Shown here piece by piece: positions 12,519 to 21,889 of a stretch of DNA of 64,000 nt. This stretch comes from Trypanosoma brucei gambiense DAL972 (Eukaryota; Euglenozoa; Kinetoplastea; Trypanosomatida; Trypanosomatidae), in NCBI RefSeq assembly GCF_000210295.1, contig NC_026741.1, forward strand, positions 62,001 to 126,000, given 5' to 3'. The translations under genes were made by a program, and so were the position numbers. The notes beneath the pieces were generated by a model. That model was not told where the DNA came from. It ran no database searches and worked only from the letters and a program-made list of their open reading frames with translations. Positions within the stretch are counted from its first letter, which is position 1. Every line of letters starts with the position of its first letter.

Positions 12519-15497
12519 TCAGTTCACCCTTCGGGGGCGATTGCATAAATACGCGATCGAACAGACGCGCAACCCAATGGCTAATGCCCGCGCCGCGAGC
12601 TCAACGGTTTCCGTGCAAACGTATACCGCGCCGTTTCCGCTATACCTGCTTACAAGGAAAGAAGCAAACATTAATGTGGAGTGATGCTGCTCTCGAGAGC
12701 GCTCGCCGAATCCGATCACACTCGGAGCATCCTTTTCACCCGTATCAGGGGACGAGTTTAGCATTAGTAGTGGAGACAGTGACCTCCATTCTTGGATCAC
12801 CGGCGGAAGCGAATTAGCCTCGCCCTCACGCTGTTCATCCAAAAGAAAGTCACATTTTGCATTTTCCATAATGCTAAGAGCACAGCTCACTACTTCAACA
12901 AAATCATAGCTAAAACCAGTCGAACATGGAGTGCTAGAGCAAGTGCTGCAGAAACTATGAAGTGTTGGCGTCGTAACGCTGCTCACTTCCTTAACATCCG
13001 TCGACGCCAAGAACAGTAGTTCTTCCTTCACCACTCGCGGAACTCTCATCATGTTCCCGCGTTCAGTAAATATTGTTTGATACAATGATGTGGGACCCGT
13101 CATGTTAGTTAACGCTAGTAGCGACGTCGTGTCCATTACTAACAACGCACCCTTTACGCGTGCCGCATCTTCCGTGTTGGACAGGACTCGTCGGCGCAGA
13201 GTTGAAAACATAATGTATTGCGGCATGTATCTCTGGCGGAATTGCTCTACCATGCAAGAAATATTTTCAGCGTCATAGGTAAGGTTTTCCACGACCTCTT
13301 TCTTGACCGCACCTCCGTTATCATCATCCGAGGCTTCGAAATCCTCAACATCGTATGGACCCCAAGGATTCATTTTGTTTCCGTTGTCGATAAGTTTTTT
13401 TTCTGCCTCCCTATGCTCGGTGCCGACAAACTCCAGTGCCCTGTAGTATGCTAATGCCTTGATGTTGGGATTCACCCGCTGGGCGTCGAAGTTTTCAATC
13501 ACCAGGTTCGCCACGTCAGTACACCGTGAAAGGGCCACATATGCTTGTCCCTCCTCAAAAATACCGGCGAAGTCAACATTCACATGCGAAAGAGACATGC
13601 CCTGTGACTTGTGTATAGTAATAGCATACGCCAACTGAAGAGGAATCTGAATGCTGCAACTAACATCAGAGTCGCCTTGACGCATTGTCCATCGATGTGG
13701 TTCAATTACCACCAACCGACCAGCAGCCGCACCACCACCATCTCCTGGCCCCTGCTTACCTTTGTGATCGAAGCGAACTACTGGTAGCATCATGTGGTCA
13801 GCCAAATGTTGCAAGTCATCCTTCGTCGAAGGATTTGCGGTCTGATGTAATTTGCTGCTAACGAAACTTTCGACGGTTCCAATACTACCATTCGCCAGAC
13901 CGGCACTAAGATCCAGGTTAGCTAGAAGCATCACGCGGCAACCAGCTCGCACGGATACCGTGGAAGGCAAGTCAGATGGGAAATGACCCTCGCCACGGTG
14001 CGCCCCCTTGTAGCTGTAAATCTCTGTGTCGAGTTCACCAAACTTTTCTGTGTTTATGGCATCAACCTCAGAACGGCGCGCACGCAAGATGGTGAAACCA
14101 TCCTGACGTTGTCGTCGTGTTCTACCCTTACTGTCCGTAATAATGTCAACAGCTTCAGCTCCTACCTCCCGTTTCAACTTCAGTTTCTCCTCATCGACAA
14201 ACGATACAGTGGTAATGACCGATAATGAGCTTAACAACCCAAGAGACGGGGCAGTTAGGGCGCCAACACGAACTTCGTTAAGAAGCGAGAAGAATTCCTT
14301 ATCCTTCTGCCTGAATTGATGAGACAACGTGCACACCAGCGGGTTGACGCGGGGCCATGACTTCGCTTCAAAACACAGGCGAGTTTCTTGTTTAGGGCTG
14401 TGCTTATTTACCGGTGGAAGCTGCAGAAAATCACCGGATAGCACCAACTGAATACCACCAAAGGGCTTTCGACACCCTCGAATGTGCCGTGCGACGTACT
14501 CCAACATGTCAAAGAACCATGCATCCAACATAGATACCTCATCCACAACGAGCACGCGGCACTTTCTCCAATTAGCCCTAGCTTTCTTTCGTCCAAGAAC
14601 ATTTCTATATACCATTTGATGTGTGCTGGTATGTTGGTCAACGAAGCCACATCCTGAAAAACTGTGCAGTGTCGTCCCACCCAAATTAAGTGCCGCTAAC
14701 CCGGTCGTTGCGGTGACGAAGGTGGTGGAAAGTGGTAGTGCAGCAATGATTGCACGAAGGAGGTGGGACTTGCCCGTACCTGCACCACCAGTAAGAAATA
14801 CGGAGCGGCGGTGGTTTACGACAATATCAAAGATACGCTCTTGTTCGTGAGACAGCTCCCATTCCGGCACTTGTGTGACAGCTTGTTGGGCCTGTTGTTT
14901 TGGGGTGCAATTAGACGAAGACGAGTCAAGTAAAAGCTTTCCTCTCTGTTTCGACGCTGCAGTGGTGGTGTTGTTGACGTTCTCCGAAGCTCCGCATCCC
15001 CCATCATCGTTCTGCTGCGAAATTCCGGCGGATTTCGATGCTGGTGGAGAATGCTTATTAACGGTAACGTGATTCAGGTTCAGTTTACTAGAATCAACTC
15101 GCTCTTCCATGTCGCAGGAATGCAACGCCAAATCAGATTGTGCTCCGTTGTTTTCTGCGGGCCCTTGAGCATCTTCCGTGCGCAAACGAGACAGAACCTC
15201 AGCCTGGCTAGCTTGAGACAAGTCGTCACGTTGCCGCTTCGTCATAATAACCACATTGTTGTCACTGGCTGCGTTGCTGTCACCGCTCATCTCCAACTGA
15301 GAGCTGGTGGCAGGTAACTGTTGCTCTTCGATATAACCAGCAGACGCCTGACCTTGAAGAATTTCAGATGCGGTTTCCCCCTCGGAAGGGGAAGTAGTTG
15401 TGGGATGTATGGCAGATTGGGTGAGGGGACAACCAGACGACCGAAGCTTCGCAACTGTACGCAGGTTCTGGCGACTTCGTAGCGGCCCATCCCACAT
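12519..15497 (-). CDS. PIF1-family DNA helicase with PIN-like C-terminal domain, 992 aa
   Basis: A superfamily 1B 5'-3' helicase. Seen in order: Walker A GGAGTGKSH (about residues 238-246), Walker B VVDEVSMLD, motif III SGDFLQLPPV, the SHQFRQ Arg-finger motif, a 2B/SH3-like segment, ITIHKSQGMSL and VALSRC. This core ends near residue 700. The N-terminal 200 residues are low complexity; the first 40 are basic and could target the mitochondrion, where most T. brucei PIF1 paralogues act on kinetoplast DNA. Residues about 785-990 do not belong to a PIF1 core and look like a PIN nuclease fold (VMDTTSLL, VVKEELLFL, VYVCTETVELAARALAIGLRV). The open frame extends upstream to a TTG; I start at the ATG at 15497. 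Which numbered PIF paralogue this is cannot be decided from the sequence alone. Confidence 0.93.
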   Translation of the reverse strand: MWDGPLRSRQNLRTVAKLRSSGCPLTQSAIHPTTTSPSEGETASEILQGQASAGYIEEQQLPATSSQLEMSGDSNAASDNNVVIMTKRQRDDLSQASQAEVLSRLRTEDAQGPAENNGAQSDLALHSCDMEERVDSSKLNLNHVTVNKHSPPASKSAGISQQNDDGGCGASENVNNTTTAASKQRGKLLLDSSSSNCTPKQQAQQAVTQVPEWELSHEQERIFDIVVNHRRSVFLTGGAGTGKSHLLRAIIAALPLSTTFVTATTGLAALNLGGTTLHSFSGCGFVDQHTSTHQMVYRNVLGRKKARANWRKCRVLVVDEVSMLDAWFFDMLEYVARHIRGCRKPFGGIQLVLSGDFLQLPPVNKHSPKQETRLCFEAKSWPRVNPLVCTLSHQFRQKDKEFFSLLNEVRVGALTAPSLGLLSSLSVITTVSFVDEEKLKLKREVGAEAVDIITDSKGRTRRQRQDGFTILRARRSEVDAINTEKFGELDTEIYSYKGAHRGEGHFPSDLPSTVSVRAGCRVMLLANLDLSAGLANGSIGTVESFVSSKLHQTANPSTKDDLQHLADHMMLPVVRFDHKGKQGPGDGGGAAAGRLVVIEPHRWTMRQGDSDVSCSIQIPLQLAYAITIHKSQGMSLSHVNVDFAGIFEEGQAYVALSRCTDVANLVIENFDAQRVNPNIKALAYYRALEFVGTEHREAEKKLIDNGNKMNPWGPYDVEDFEASDDDNGGAVKKEVVENLTYDAENISCMVEQFRQRYMPQYIMFSTLRRRVLSNTEDAARVKGALLVMDTTSLLALTNMTGPTSLYQTIFTERGNMMRVPRVVKEELLFLASTDVKEVSSVTTPTLHSFCSTCSSTPCSTGFSYDFVEVVSCALSIMENAKCDFLLDEQREGEANSLPPVIQEWRSLSPLLMLNSSPDTGEKDAPSVIGFGERSREQHHSTLMFASFLVSRYSGNGAVYVCTETVELAARALAIGLRVCSIAYLCNRPRRVN

Positions 15498-16729
15498 CTG
15501 AGAAAAATTCCACAAACCCTAAACTTTATGTCCGCACGGAGGAATCCTTATGTGAAGATAATATGAAGGTTGGGTAAAGAATGCTCATTCAGGTGGCCAT
15601 TACTCCCCCTTCCACTTACCAAGTAGAAATGTTCGTGACAGTGCTACCGAATTTTGATAACATAAATAGGGTTTACCTCTCGAAATTGTTCAACCAAATC
15701 GTTCTAAAGGATAACTCCTTCTGTTTCTCCTTTAAGCCATGCATTAAAGTTTACTGCAACCCAATAAAAAGGCGAATCACCAAGCGGTTACAACAAATGA
15801 AAAATAAATGTGGGATAAGACCGTCGTACCTGCACGAAAAATATGATAACTCACATGCCTGTCAAAACGATGGTTGGCATCTCAACACGTGTCACAAACA
15901 TCCCTGAGAGAGTGCTTTAAAGGTTTAACCAAAGAAGAAAACAAACGCAAAAAAAAAAAAAAAATGGGGTCCATTACAAAAATAAGATAACAATGGGGTA
16001 GAGCGAGTGGTCTTCCCCCAAACTCCTTTAGCATATGTACGCACTGTAGCATGTCGAAGGAGCAAGACATAAGTTGCATCATTACGAAAAAGTGGCATTA
16101 ATATAAAAAATTGTGTGTCCCAATTTGTATAAATCTGCTTGCCCTCATTCTTTCCCCCGCTTGCAAGGAAAAGTTGAGCCTTGTTCTTTTTTTTTTTAAT
16201 TTTTTTCAGTTAAACTGTAACCACGATGCGCATTCGCCAATAATCATGTGTAAGGGAGAAAAATGACACACACACTAATGGCATGAGTCAAATAAATGCG
16301 GCACACCTCCCAGAAAGACGGCATAATACACTAAACCTAATGATAAAAACAAAAAAAAGGAAGAAAGGAAGAATGCTTTTCCTTAAATGAAAGAATTTAA
16401 AAGATTTTGCAGTGAAAGTTCGGAGTGTGCCACAACTGACAAATCGCCAGGGGGACCCAATACCGATTAAAGTTTATTCACCTCATATGGTGACATAAAG
16501 GCGACAGAGAAAAAAAAAAAAAAGTAAAACAGAGTACAAAAATTGTGGTTCGTGAGATGTAGAGGAAACGTACAAGGGACGCACAAAACTGATGCGTGTT
16601 GATTTTTGAGAAAGCTGTGTGAAAGATTAAAAAAAAAACAATCTCCTCACTGCAACATCAATTCCTTTTCCCTTGACCATTCTTCAAGCATTGGTGGCGG
16701 TTTCCCGTTCCACACTCCTCCCCACACAA

Positions 16730-16753
16730 ACACACACACACACACACACACAC
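16730..16753. repeat. (CA)n microsatellite
   Basis: About 11 CA units in the intergenic region. Confidence 0.9.
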
Positions 16754-17229
16754 GCAAATGTAGCGACCTTCTTCTCTTCCCACTGCCAATATAAATCAGA
16801 GACGTTAAAATGCCTGACGTGGCCACCGGACTTTAGTCTCTTCTACACAATAATTAAACAGAAGATACGAAGCTAGTACACACATATATATGTACACATT
16901 ACAAGAAAAAAAAATATGTACGCATCTTATCTCCCGGCGCATCTCTTCCCCTCCTTCACAGCACTTGCTTTCCTTTTCCTGTCTTTTTTTCCGTTTGTTC
17001 TTTCCCGCTTCATTGATCACATCTCTCCTATATTCCACATATTCGCTTCGTAATAAGAAAGATAAAAGGGAGGGACGAAAATAAAAAAGAAAAAAAAGCG
17101 CACACACAAAAAAAAAACAGGGACAACACCTGTTCACGAGGTCGCTTCACCGTGCAGAGTGCTGCTGCATGATTGTAAGTCATGAAAAGGTAAAAAGGGG
17201 TGGTGAGAGGTCAAAGGATATATGAATGC

Positions 17230-17230
<1 letters not shown>

Positions 17231-17274
<44 letters not shown>
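17231..17274. repeat. (TA)22 microsatellite
   Basis: About 22 TA units, the longest dinucleotide run in the window. It lies about 0.5 kb past the stop codon of the RRM protein gene. Confidence 0.95.
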
Positions 17275-17275
<1 letters not shown>

Positions 17276-17755
17276 GTATGTTTATACAAATGTACATGTG
17301 TAAACATGCGTATGTGTGTGTAGGTGTATGAAGAGAGGAGGAAAGAAAGTATGGCTGCAACAAACAACGTTAACAAAAAAAAAAAAGGAAAACAAGTAAC
17401 AAATTTAGGGTGAGTGGTACAGATGCATGCATATACGTACACACATAAATATAGATATGTTGATATATCAAACACCCCGTGGACACAGTGCATATGCATC
17501 TAAAGGAGAAAACAGAAGAAAAATAAAAATGAAAAATCATAAAAACACAACATGGGTGAGCAACCAAGTAAAGGAAACAACCCAGCAGAAAAAAAAAAGG
17601 AAAACAAAAAATGAGGAAATTATGTGGCTGTATCACACTCTCTATAACTGTGTGCCCCTCCTCCTTTTTGCCACCAAAGCATATAAACAATTCGTTGATA
17701 GATATTTACACACTTACTTATGGGTTGTACCGCAATAGTGCGCGTTGCATCCTCC

Positions 17756-20700
17756 TTAACGACCATCGTCCATCAACACTTCACCGAAGGCATGACTACC
17801 CCAAATCATACTGTAATTGTTCGGTTCCTTTTCGCGAAGGGCGTTTGCGGGGGCCATGCTCTGCTGGGAAACATCTCCAAATACCGCGAACTCACGCACA
17901 TCGGCCTCCCCTAACTTCCCACACATTTCCTTTACAAATGAATCGAACGAAGTCGTGTGTCTGCTTGCCTCATGCGGCATTTCCCTTGACCCCTTTGCAT
18001 ACGTACGGTCTGCTGCCAACTTTACACCTCTGTCCATAATGTCTTCAATAAGCGAGTCATCATCCGAAGCATCAGCGTCTTTCGTTTGTTCACCACATGT
18101 TCCCACCGGTGGTTGATGTCGCTGCACATCTGTCAAAGGTTTCGTCGTCACACGCATTCGCGCTGCAGGTGTTAAACCCATGTTGCAAGAGGAACCAAAT
18201 GCTGAGAATGGGCTTGCATCAATTGCAGAGTCAATAGTTTTCTCCCCATGCTCTATTCCGAAGCGGCAGGGCTCAGTACACACCACACTTACAGGTGGGA
18301 ACGAGTACGTCAAAACCGCGTCGAGCGACAACTGATCATGAATGGGGTTTCGGGCCGGGCTTGTGCGAACATTCAACAAACTTTGGATGTCTTGCACGGT
18401 AAAGTAGCTAGCCTCCGGCATTCCCTTAGGTGTGTCCAGGAGAAAACTGAATGGTTTACTGGTGAAGGTGGCGTTGCGGAAGTACTCAACAATTGCCTTC
18501 GAGCTGCTCGGTTCCGCAAACTCCACGAAACTAAACCACAGCGTTGGGGCGGGGGCACCCAGTTCAGAGCCATTCCTTCCCACTCCAGTAATATCCCCCT
18601 TTGGTGGAACTTGATTTTCATCACGGCACAATCGAACCTTATTAAGCTCACCAAAGTATGTAAGAAGTCGACGAAATTGTGCTCGGCGAAGTGTCGAGGG
18701 AAGTTTCGTGATGTATACTGTTCGGTCCATCAATTCGGCCTGTGTGTAAACACTTGGGGCGTAGCCACCTCCTCGTGGACCTGAAAACGTTTTTGCGGAG
18801 TCCAGCCCCGTGGCTGCTTCAGAAAGTTGTGGCCTCACTTGTGACGCACGATGTTGCTGTTGCTGTTGTTGTTGCAAATGCTGTTGCTGCTGCTGCACCT
18901 GTTTTTGGATCAAACTCATTGCCGCGCTGCTTCCACAGTGGCGGAAGAACATTGACGGGGTCGATGCGTCACCATGCGGTAACGAAACGGGCGTTGCTGA
19001 GTGGGGAGAGGCACATTCCACTGAGACATCGTGGGAGCTGCTGATGTCCATCGGTTCACCACGAGTGGTGACTCGGTGAGAAGATGGCGATGTATATGTA
19101 AGACCCGGTGAACTATTACTTGTACCGTTAGCATTCACAGGTGTCACTTTCTCTATGACACGCCTTGGGGTTGGTCGAGCACTGGCACACAATGAAGAAT
19201 TTCCTCCACCCTGTGCCGAGTCGAGTGGCAGCAGTCCCTCGAGACAATGGTCGTATTCCTTGCGGTACGGATCTTTTTTGGCGCGCGACTTATTGTTCTT
19301 CCTCCACAAAGACGTGAATTCCTCTAGGCAAGCAAGCAGAATGAGGCACGGTTTGTGAACATCCTCTTCACCCTTCCCCGCTCCAAACAGGACGGCGGGT
19401 TTAGTTGATAGCGGTCGACTTCTTTCAAATTCCTTTGCACTCCTGAGCGCAACCTCGTGCTCCTTGATAATCTTGACTGCCAATTCATACGGACTTTTCT
19501 TCAAGTAACAATACTGGAAGAGATAGGCACTCAACACAGCTGCCACTTTTCGAGACTCATCTGGTTTGTCGTTGCTGATAAAGAGGTGCACGAGCGACCG
19601 TGCGATCTTCGAAATGAAAATTATGTTCCTGCCCATAATCAGGTCGGGGTCTTCACCATTTTCCACTCCCACATTATCCCTACCACCCCTGCGGGGGATC
19701 CGCATCTTTTCGTGGAGTGATAACAAGGCATTTACCAGTGGTGTTGAAAGTGCTTGTGCGTGGTGCCCAAATGCAATGAGTGTGTCGGTTAACGCTGTGG
19801 CAAGTTGCTCCGCCGTCTTTTCTGTTGCCTCTGGGTTAGTAAGCAGCTGCTGCATCTTATCAGTTAACACATTGACATCCACGACGTTGGCATGAAGCTC
19901 TTCAACCACCTCACGAAGTAGAGCATTATTCCCAACTCTAGCACATAGGTCATTCACGTCACTTGCAACATTCCTCCGAAATGGTTTTAACATCGTACCG
20001 GACTCCACTGCCGCTTCAGAGGCTGCCGTACCACTGACAGGATCTCGGCCGCTTGGTTTAGAAAGGTAGCGCGCAACCATGGGGAATAACTGCCCTTTAG
20101 CGTAGGAACCGTTCAATTTTTCAGCAGCGTCACGTGCAGTGCCCTCCTTATCGAAGAATATCAGCCCACTGCGCCTTGGGCCACCAGAAAGTTGGACAAT
20201 ATCTGGAAATATTTCTGCACTGAGAGCCCCATAGCGCGAAAAAAGCGCGAAAAGAGATTTTTTGTCCATCGTTGCTAACAGGTTGTGCACACCAACAAGA
20301 AACAGATCACGACCACTGTATGTCCTCTTGAAAAAATCGTCTATCTCGTCCAACACAGCCATGTTAGATGTGTCATGCAACGCAGAGTAAGTAGCACTTG
20401 TATCATTCCCACCGGCTACGTCAGCGATTGACTGGTTACCAGCAAGCGCCACACCGCCGGGGTGAAAGTCAAACAGTTTGTTGAGGTGAACAACATCAAT
20501 TGGTTGCGCCTGTCCCTCGGGTGGTTTCAACTGAAATAACGACACTGCTTCCATCGCCGTCGCCTCTTCATTATAGTACACCAGAGCGCTAACACTGCTG
20601 CAGGCCATAGGGGTTGTCGCGAAGCTGCATGATTTAGGGGGCCACATATCGAAGCACTCAGCACCCTTTTGAATAAAGTTCTGACTTAAAACGGAATGAG

Positions 20701-21889
20701 CCACTTCTGGATCCAAACCGTGTATCGCGACGACGTGCTTCCCGGAGGCTCTATTCATGTGTGAATTGCTCTGAATAAAGCGGCACATTTCCATGTGTGT
20801 TTTGTAGAGTTCAGTACCTGGAGGTAACCGCCATGGCTTCGCTGAGGAGGAGAGACCCCATGTTGGCTGTTGCTGCGTACGTTGCGTTTGTTGCTGCTTT
20901 TGCTTGCCTGACATCGACGTTACACTGCGAGTTGCATCTGGAGACACTGGCAAACTTTGAGCAGGTGGCGCTTCCGGGTCACAATAGATTACTCGGAGTG
21001 GCTGGTGCTGTCCATTAGGCACAAAATCATTAAACTTCTCGACGGCCACAGCAGCAAACGCCTTAGAGGGAAAGAACACAGCGCCTGCGCGTCGATTCGG
21101 ACGCAGGGAGAAGTGTTGCGGCAAAATTTCTGCTTTCTTTGCATTCATGGGAAAGAATATGTTCAACAGCTCCTCCTTTGTTGTACGCGACTCGAGGTTG
21201 AAAACGGCGACAATATGGTAATTGCTGCACTCAGAAGCGAATGCCAGCATGATTTGGGAGGTGAGTGACTGTGGTGATTGTGACACAGAATTTTGGGTAT
21301 TGGCGGCAGTGCTCCCGCTGTTACCACTGGAGCTGTCGTGTGAAGCCATTACGCGTACGCTGGGCGTACTCGCGGGCCATCGTGCCGCCACGTTCTTCTC
21401 TGGAGGTGCAATCATCCCATCATTTGCAATACCACCACGACTCGGAGGCCACGGCATTGCCATTGGCGTCATTGGGGCAGGCTGACAATACAAGAGGGGG
21501 TTTTGAAGCATTGCGTGCAGATCCATTGGGTTGGGTACAGCAGGGACTGCGAAGCCAACAGCACCCATCGGCACATGAAATTCTTTCGCCTCAGGGTTTA
21601 ATGTCGACTTGGTGGATGCTGCAGCTCCGGCGCCGTCATTCACGAGGGGCCAACAGTGCGCTGCTGTAGTTTCACTTGATTGAGATGAGGTACCAGTGAC
21701 CTTCTCCATCTGAATGTCATTTGCAGTGGTTAAAGAAGCGGCCTCCACCGTGAATCCTTTCTGCGTTGGTGGTTCACTGCTTGCAGGAGAAGTGAGCTGC
21801 ACCGACGCTATGGATGAACCGGAGTCCCTCTTGGTTGGTTGGGGTTGAGAAACAGTGGAAGTAGTTCCTGCCGTTTCTGGAGTTATCAT
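17756..21889 (-). CDS. Large multi-RRM RNA-binding protein with poly-Gln tract, 1377 aa
   Basis: Four RRM-like folds are visible. RRM1, about residues 218-305, has YHIVAVFNLES and RAGAVFFPS. RRM2, about 382-470, has HVVAIHGLD. RRM3, about 523-608, has LFLVGVHNL and SGLIFFDKEG. RRM4, about 1053-1150, has RTVYITKLPS and WFSFVEFAE. Between RRM3 and RRM4 lies an alpha-helical region (about 630-880) that could be MIF4G-like; this is a guess. A Ser/Pro-rich linker follows, with a Gln tract near residue 1000. Such proteins typically bind mRNA and control stability or translation, the main layer of gene regulation in trypanosomes. The RNP motifs are imperfect, especially in RRM1 and RRM2. The frame is open upstream to a GTG with a hydrophobic leader; I start at the ATG at 21889. 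Confidence 0.87.
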   Translation of the reverse strand: MITPETAGTTSTVSQPQPTKRDSGSSIASVQLTSPASSEPPTQKGFTVEAASLTTANDIQMEKVTGTSSQSSETTAAHCWPLVNDGAGAAASTKSTLNPEAKEFHVPMGAVGFAVPAVPNPMDLHAMLQNPLLYCQPAPMTPMAMPWPPSRGGIANDGMIAPPEKNVAARWPASTPSVRVMASHDSSSGNSGSTAANTQNSVSQSPQSLTSQIMLAFASECSNYHIVAVFNLESRTTKEELLNIFFPMNAKKAEILPQHFSLRPNRRAGAVFFPSKAFAAVAVEKFNDFVPNGQHQPLRVIYCDPEAPPAQSLPVSPDATRSVTSMSGKQKQQQTQRTQQQPTWGLSSSAKPWRLPPGTELYKTHMEMCRFIQSNSHMNRASGKHVVAIHGLDPEVAHSVLSQNFIQKGAECFDMWPPKSCSFATTPMACSSVSALVYYNEEATAMEAVSLFQLKPPEGQAQPIDVVHLNKLFDFHPGGVALAGNQSIADVAGGNDTSATYSALHDTSNMAVLDEIDDFFKRTYSGRDLFLVGVHNLLATMDKKSLFALFSRYGALSAEIFPDIVQLSGGPRRSGLIFFDKEGTARDAAEKLNGSYAKGQLFPMVARYLSKPSGRDPVSGTAASEAAVESGTMLKPFRRNVASDVNDLCARVGNNALLREVVEELHANVVDVNVLTDKMQQLLTNPEATEKTAEQLATALTDTLIAFGHHAQALSTPLVNALLSLHEKMRIPRRGGRDNVGVENGEDPDLIMGRNIIFISKIARSLVHLFISNDKPDESRKVAAVLSAYLFQYCYLKKSPYELAVKIIKEHEVALRSAKEFERSRPLSTKPAVLFGAGKGEEDVHKPCLILLACLEEFTSLWRKNNKSRAKKDPYRKEYDHCLEGLLPLDSAQGGGNSSLCASARPTPRRVIEKVTPVNANGTSNSSPGLTYTSPSSHRVTTRGEPMDISSSHDVSVECASPHSATPVSLPHGDASTPSMFFRHCGSSAAMSLIQKQVQQQQQHLQQQQQQQHRASQVRPQLSEAATGLDSAKTFSGPRGGGYAPSVYTQAELMDRTVYITKLPSTLRRAQFRRLLTYFGELNKVRLCRDENQVPPKGDITGVGRNGSELGAPAPTLWFSFVEFAEPSSSKAIVEYFRNATFTSKPFSFLLDTPKGMPEASYFTVQDIQSLLNVRTSPARNPIHDQLSLDAVLTYSFPPVSVVCTEPCRFGIEHGEKTIDSAIDASPFSAFGSSCNMGLTPAARMRVTTKPLTDVQRHQPPVGTCGEQTKDADASDDDSLIEDIMDRGVKLAADRTYAKGSREMPHEASRHTTSFDSFVKEMCGKLGEADVREFAVFGDVSQQSMAPANALREKEPNNYSMIWGSHAFGEVLMDDGR
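18838..18908 (-). repeat. CAG/CAA coding repeat (poly-Gln) in RRM protein
   Basis: Two Gln blocks separated by HL encode most of a roughly 20-residue Gln-rich tract. The codons mix CAA and CAG, so it is not a pure triplet expansion. Confidence 0.9.

Larger units (their letters stand above)
15498..17755. other. Long intergenic region, about 2.3 kb, repeat-rich
   Basis: No supported gene. Contains a CA run (16732-16753), a long TA run (17231-17274) and several homopolymer tracts. This is the 3' UTR of the RRM protein gene and the 5' flank of the helicase gene. A plus-strand 108-codon frame near 15581 has no recognisable features. Confidence 0.55.

Noticed and set aside
15581..15907. 108-codon plus-strand frame in the gap beyond the helicase gene
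   Set aside because: No motif, wrong strand for the unit and within an AT-rich flank.
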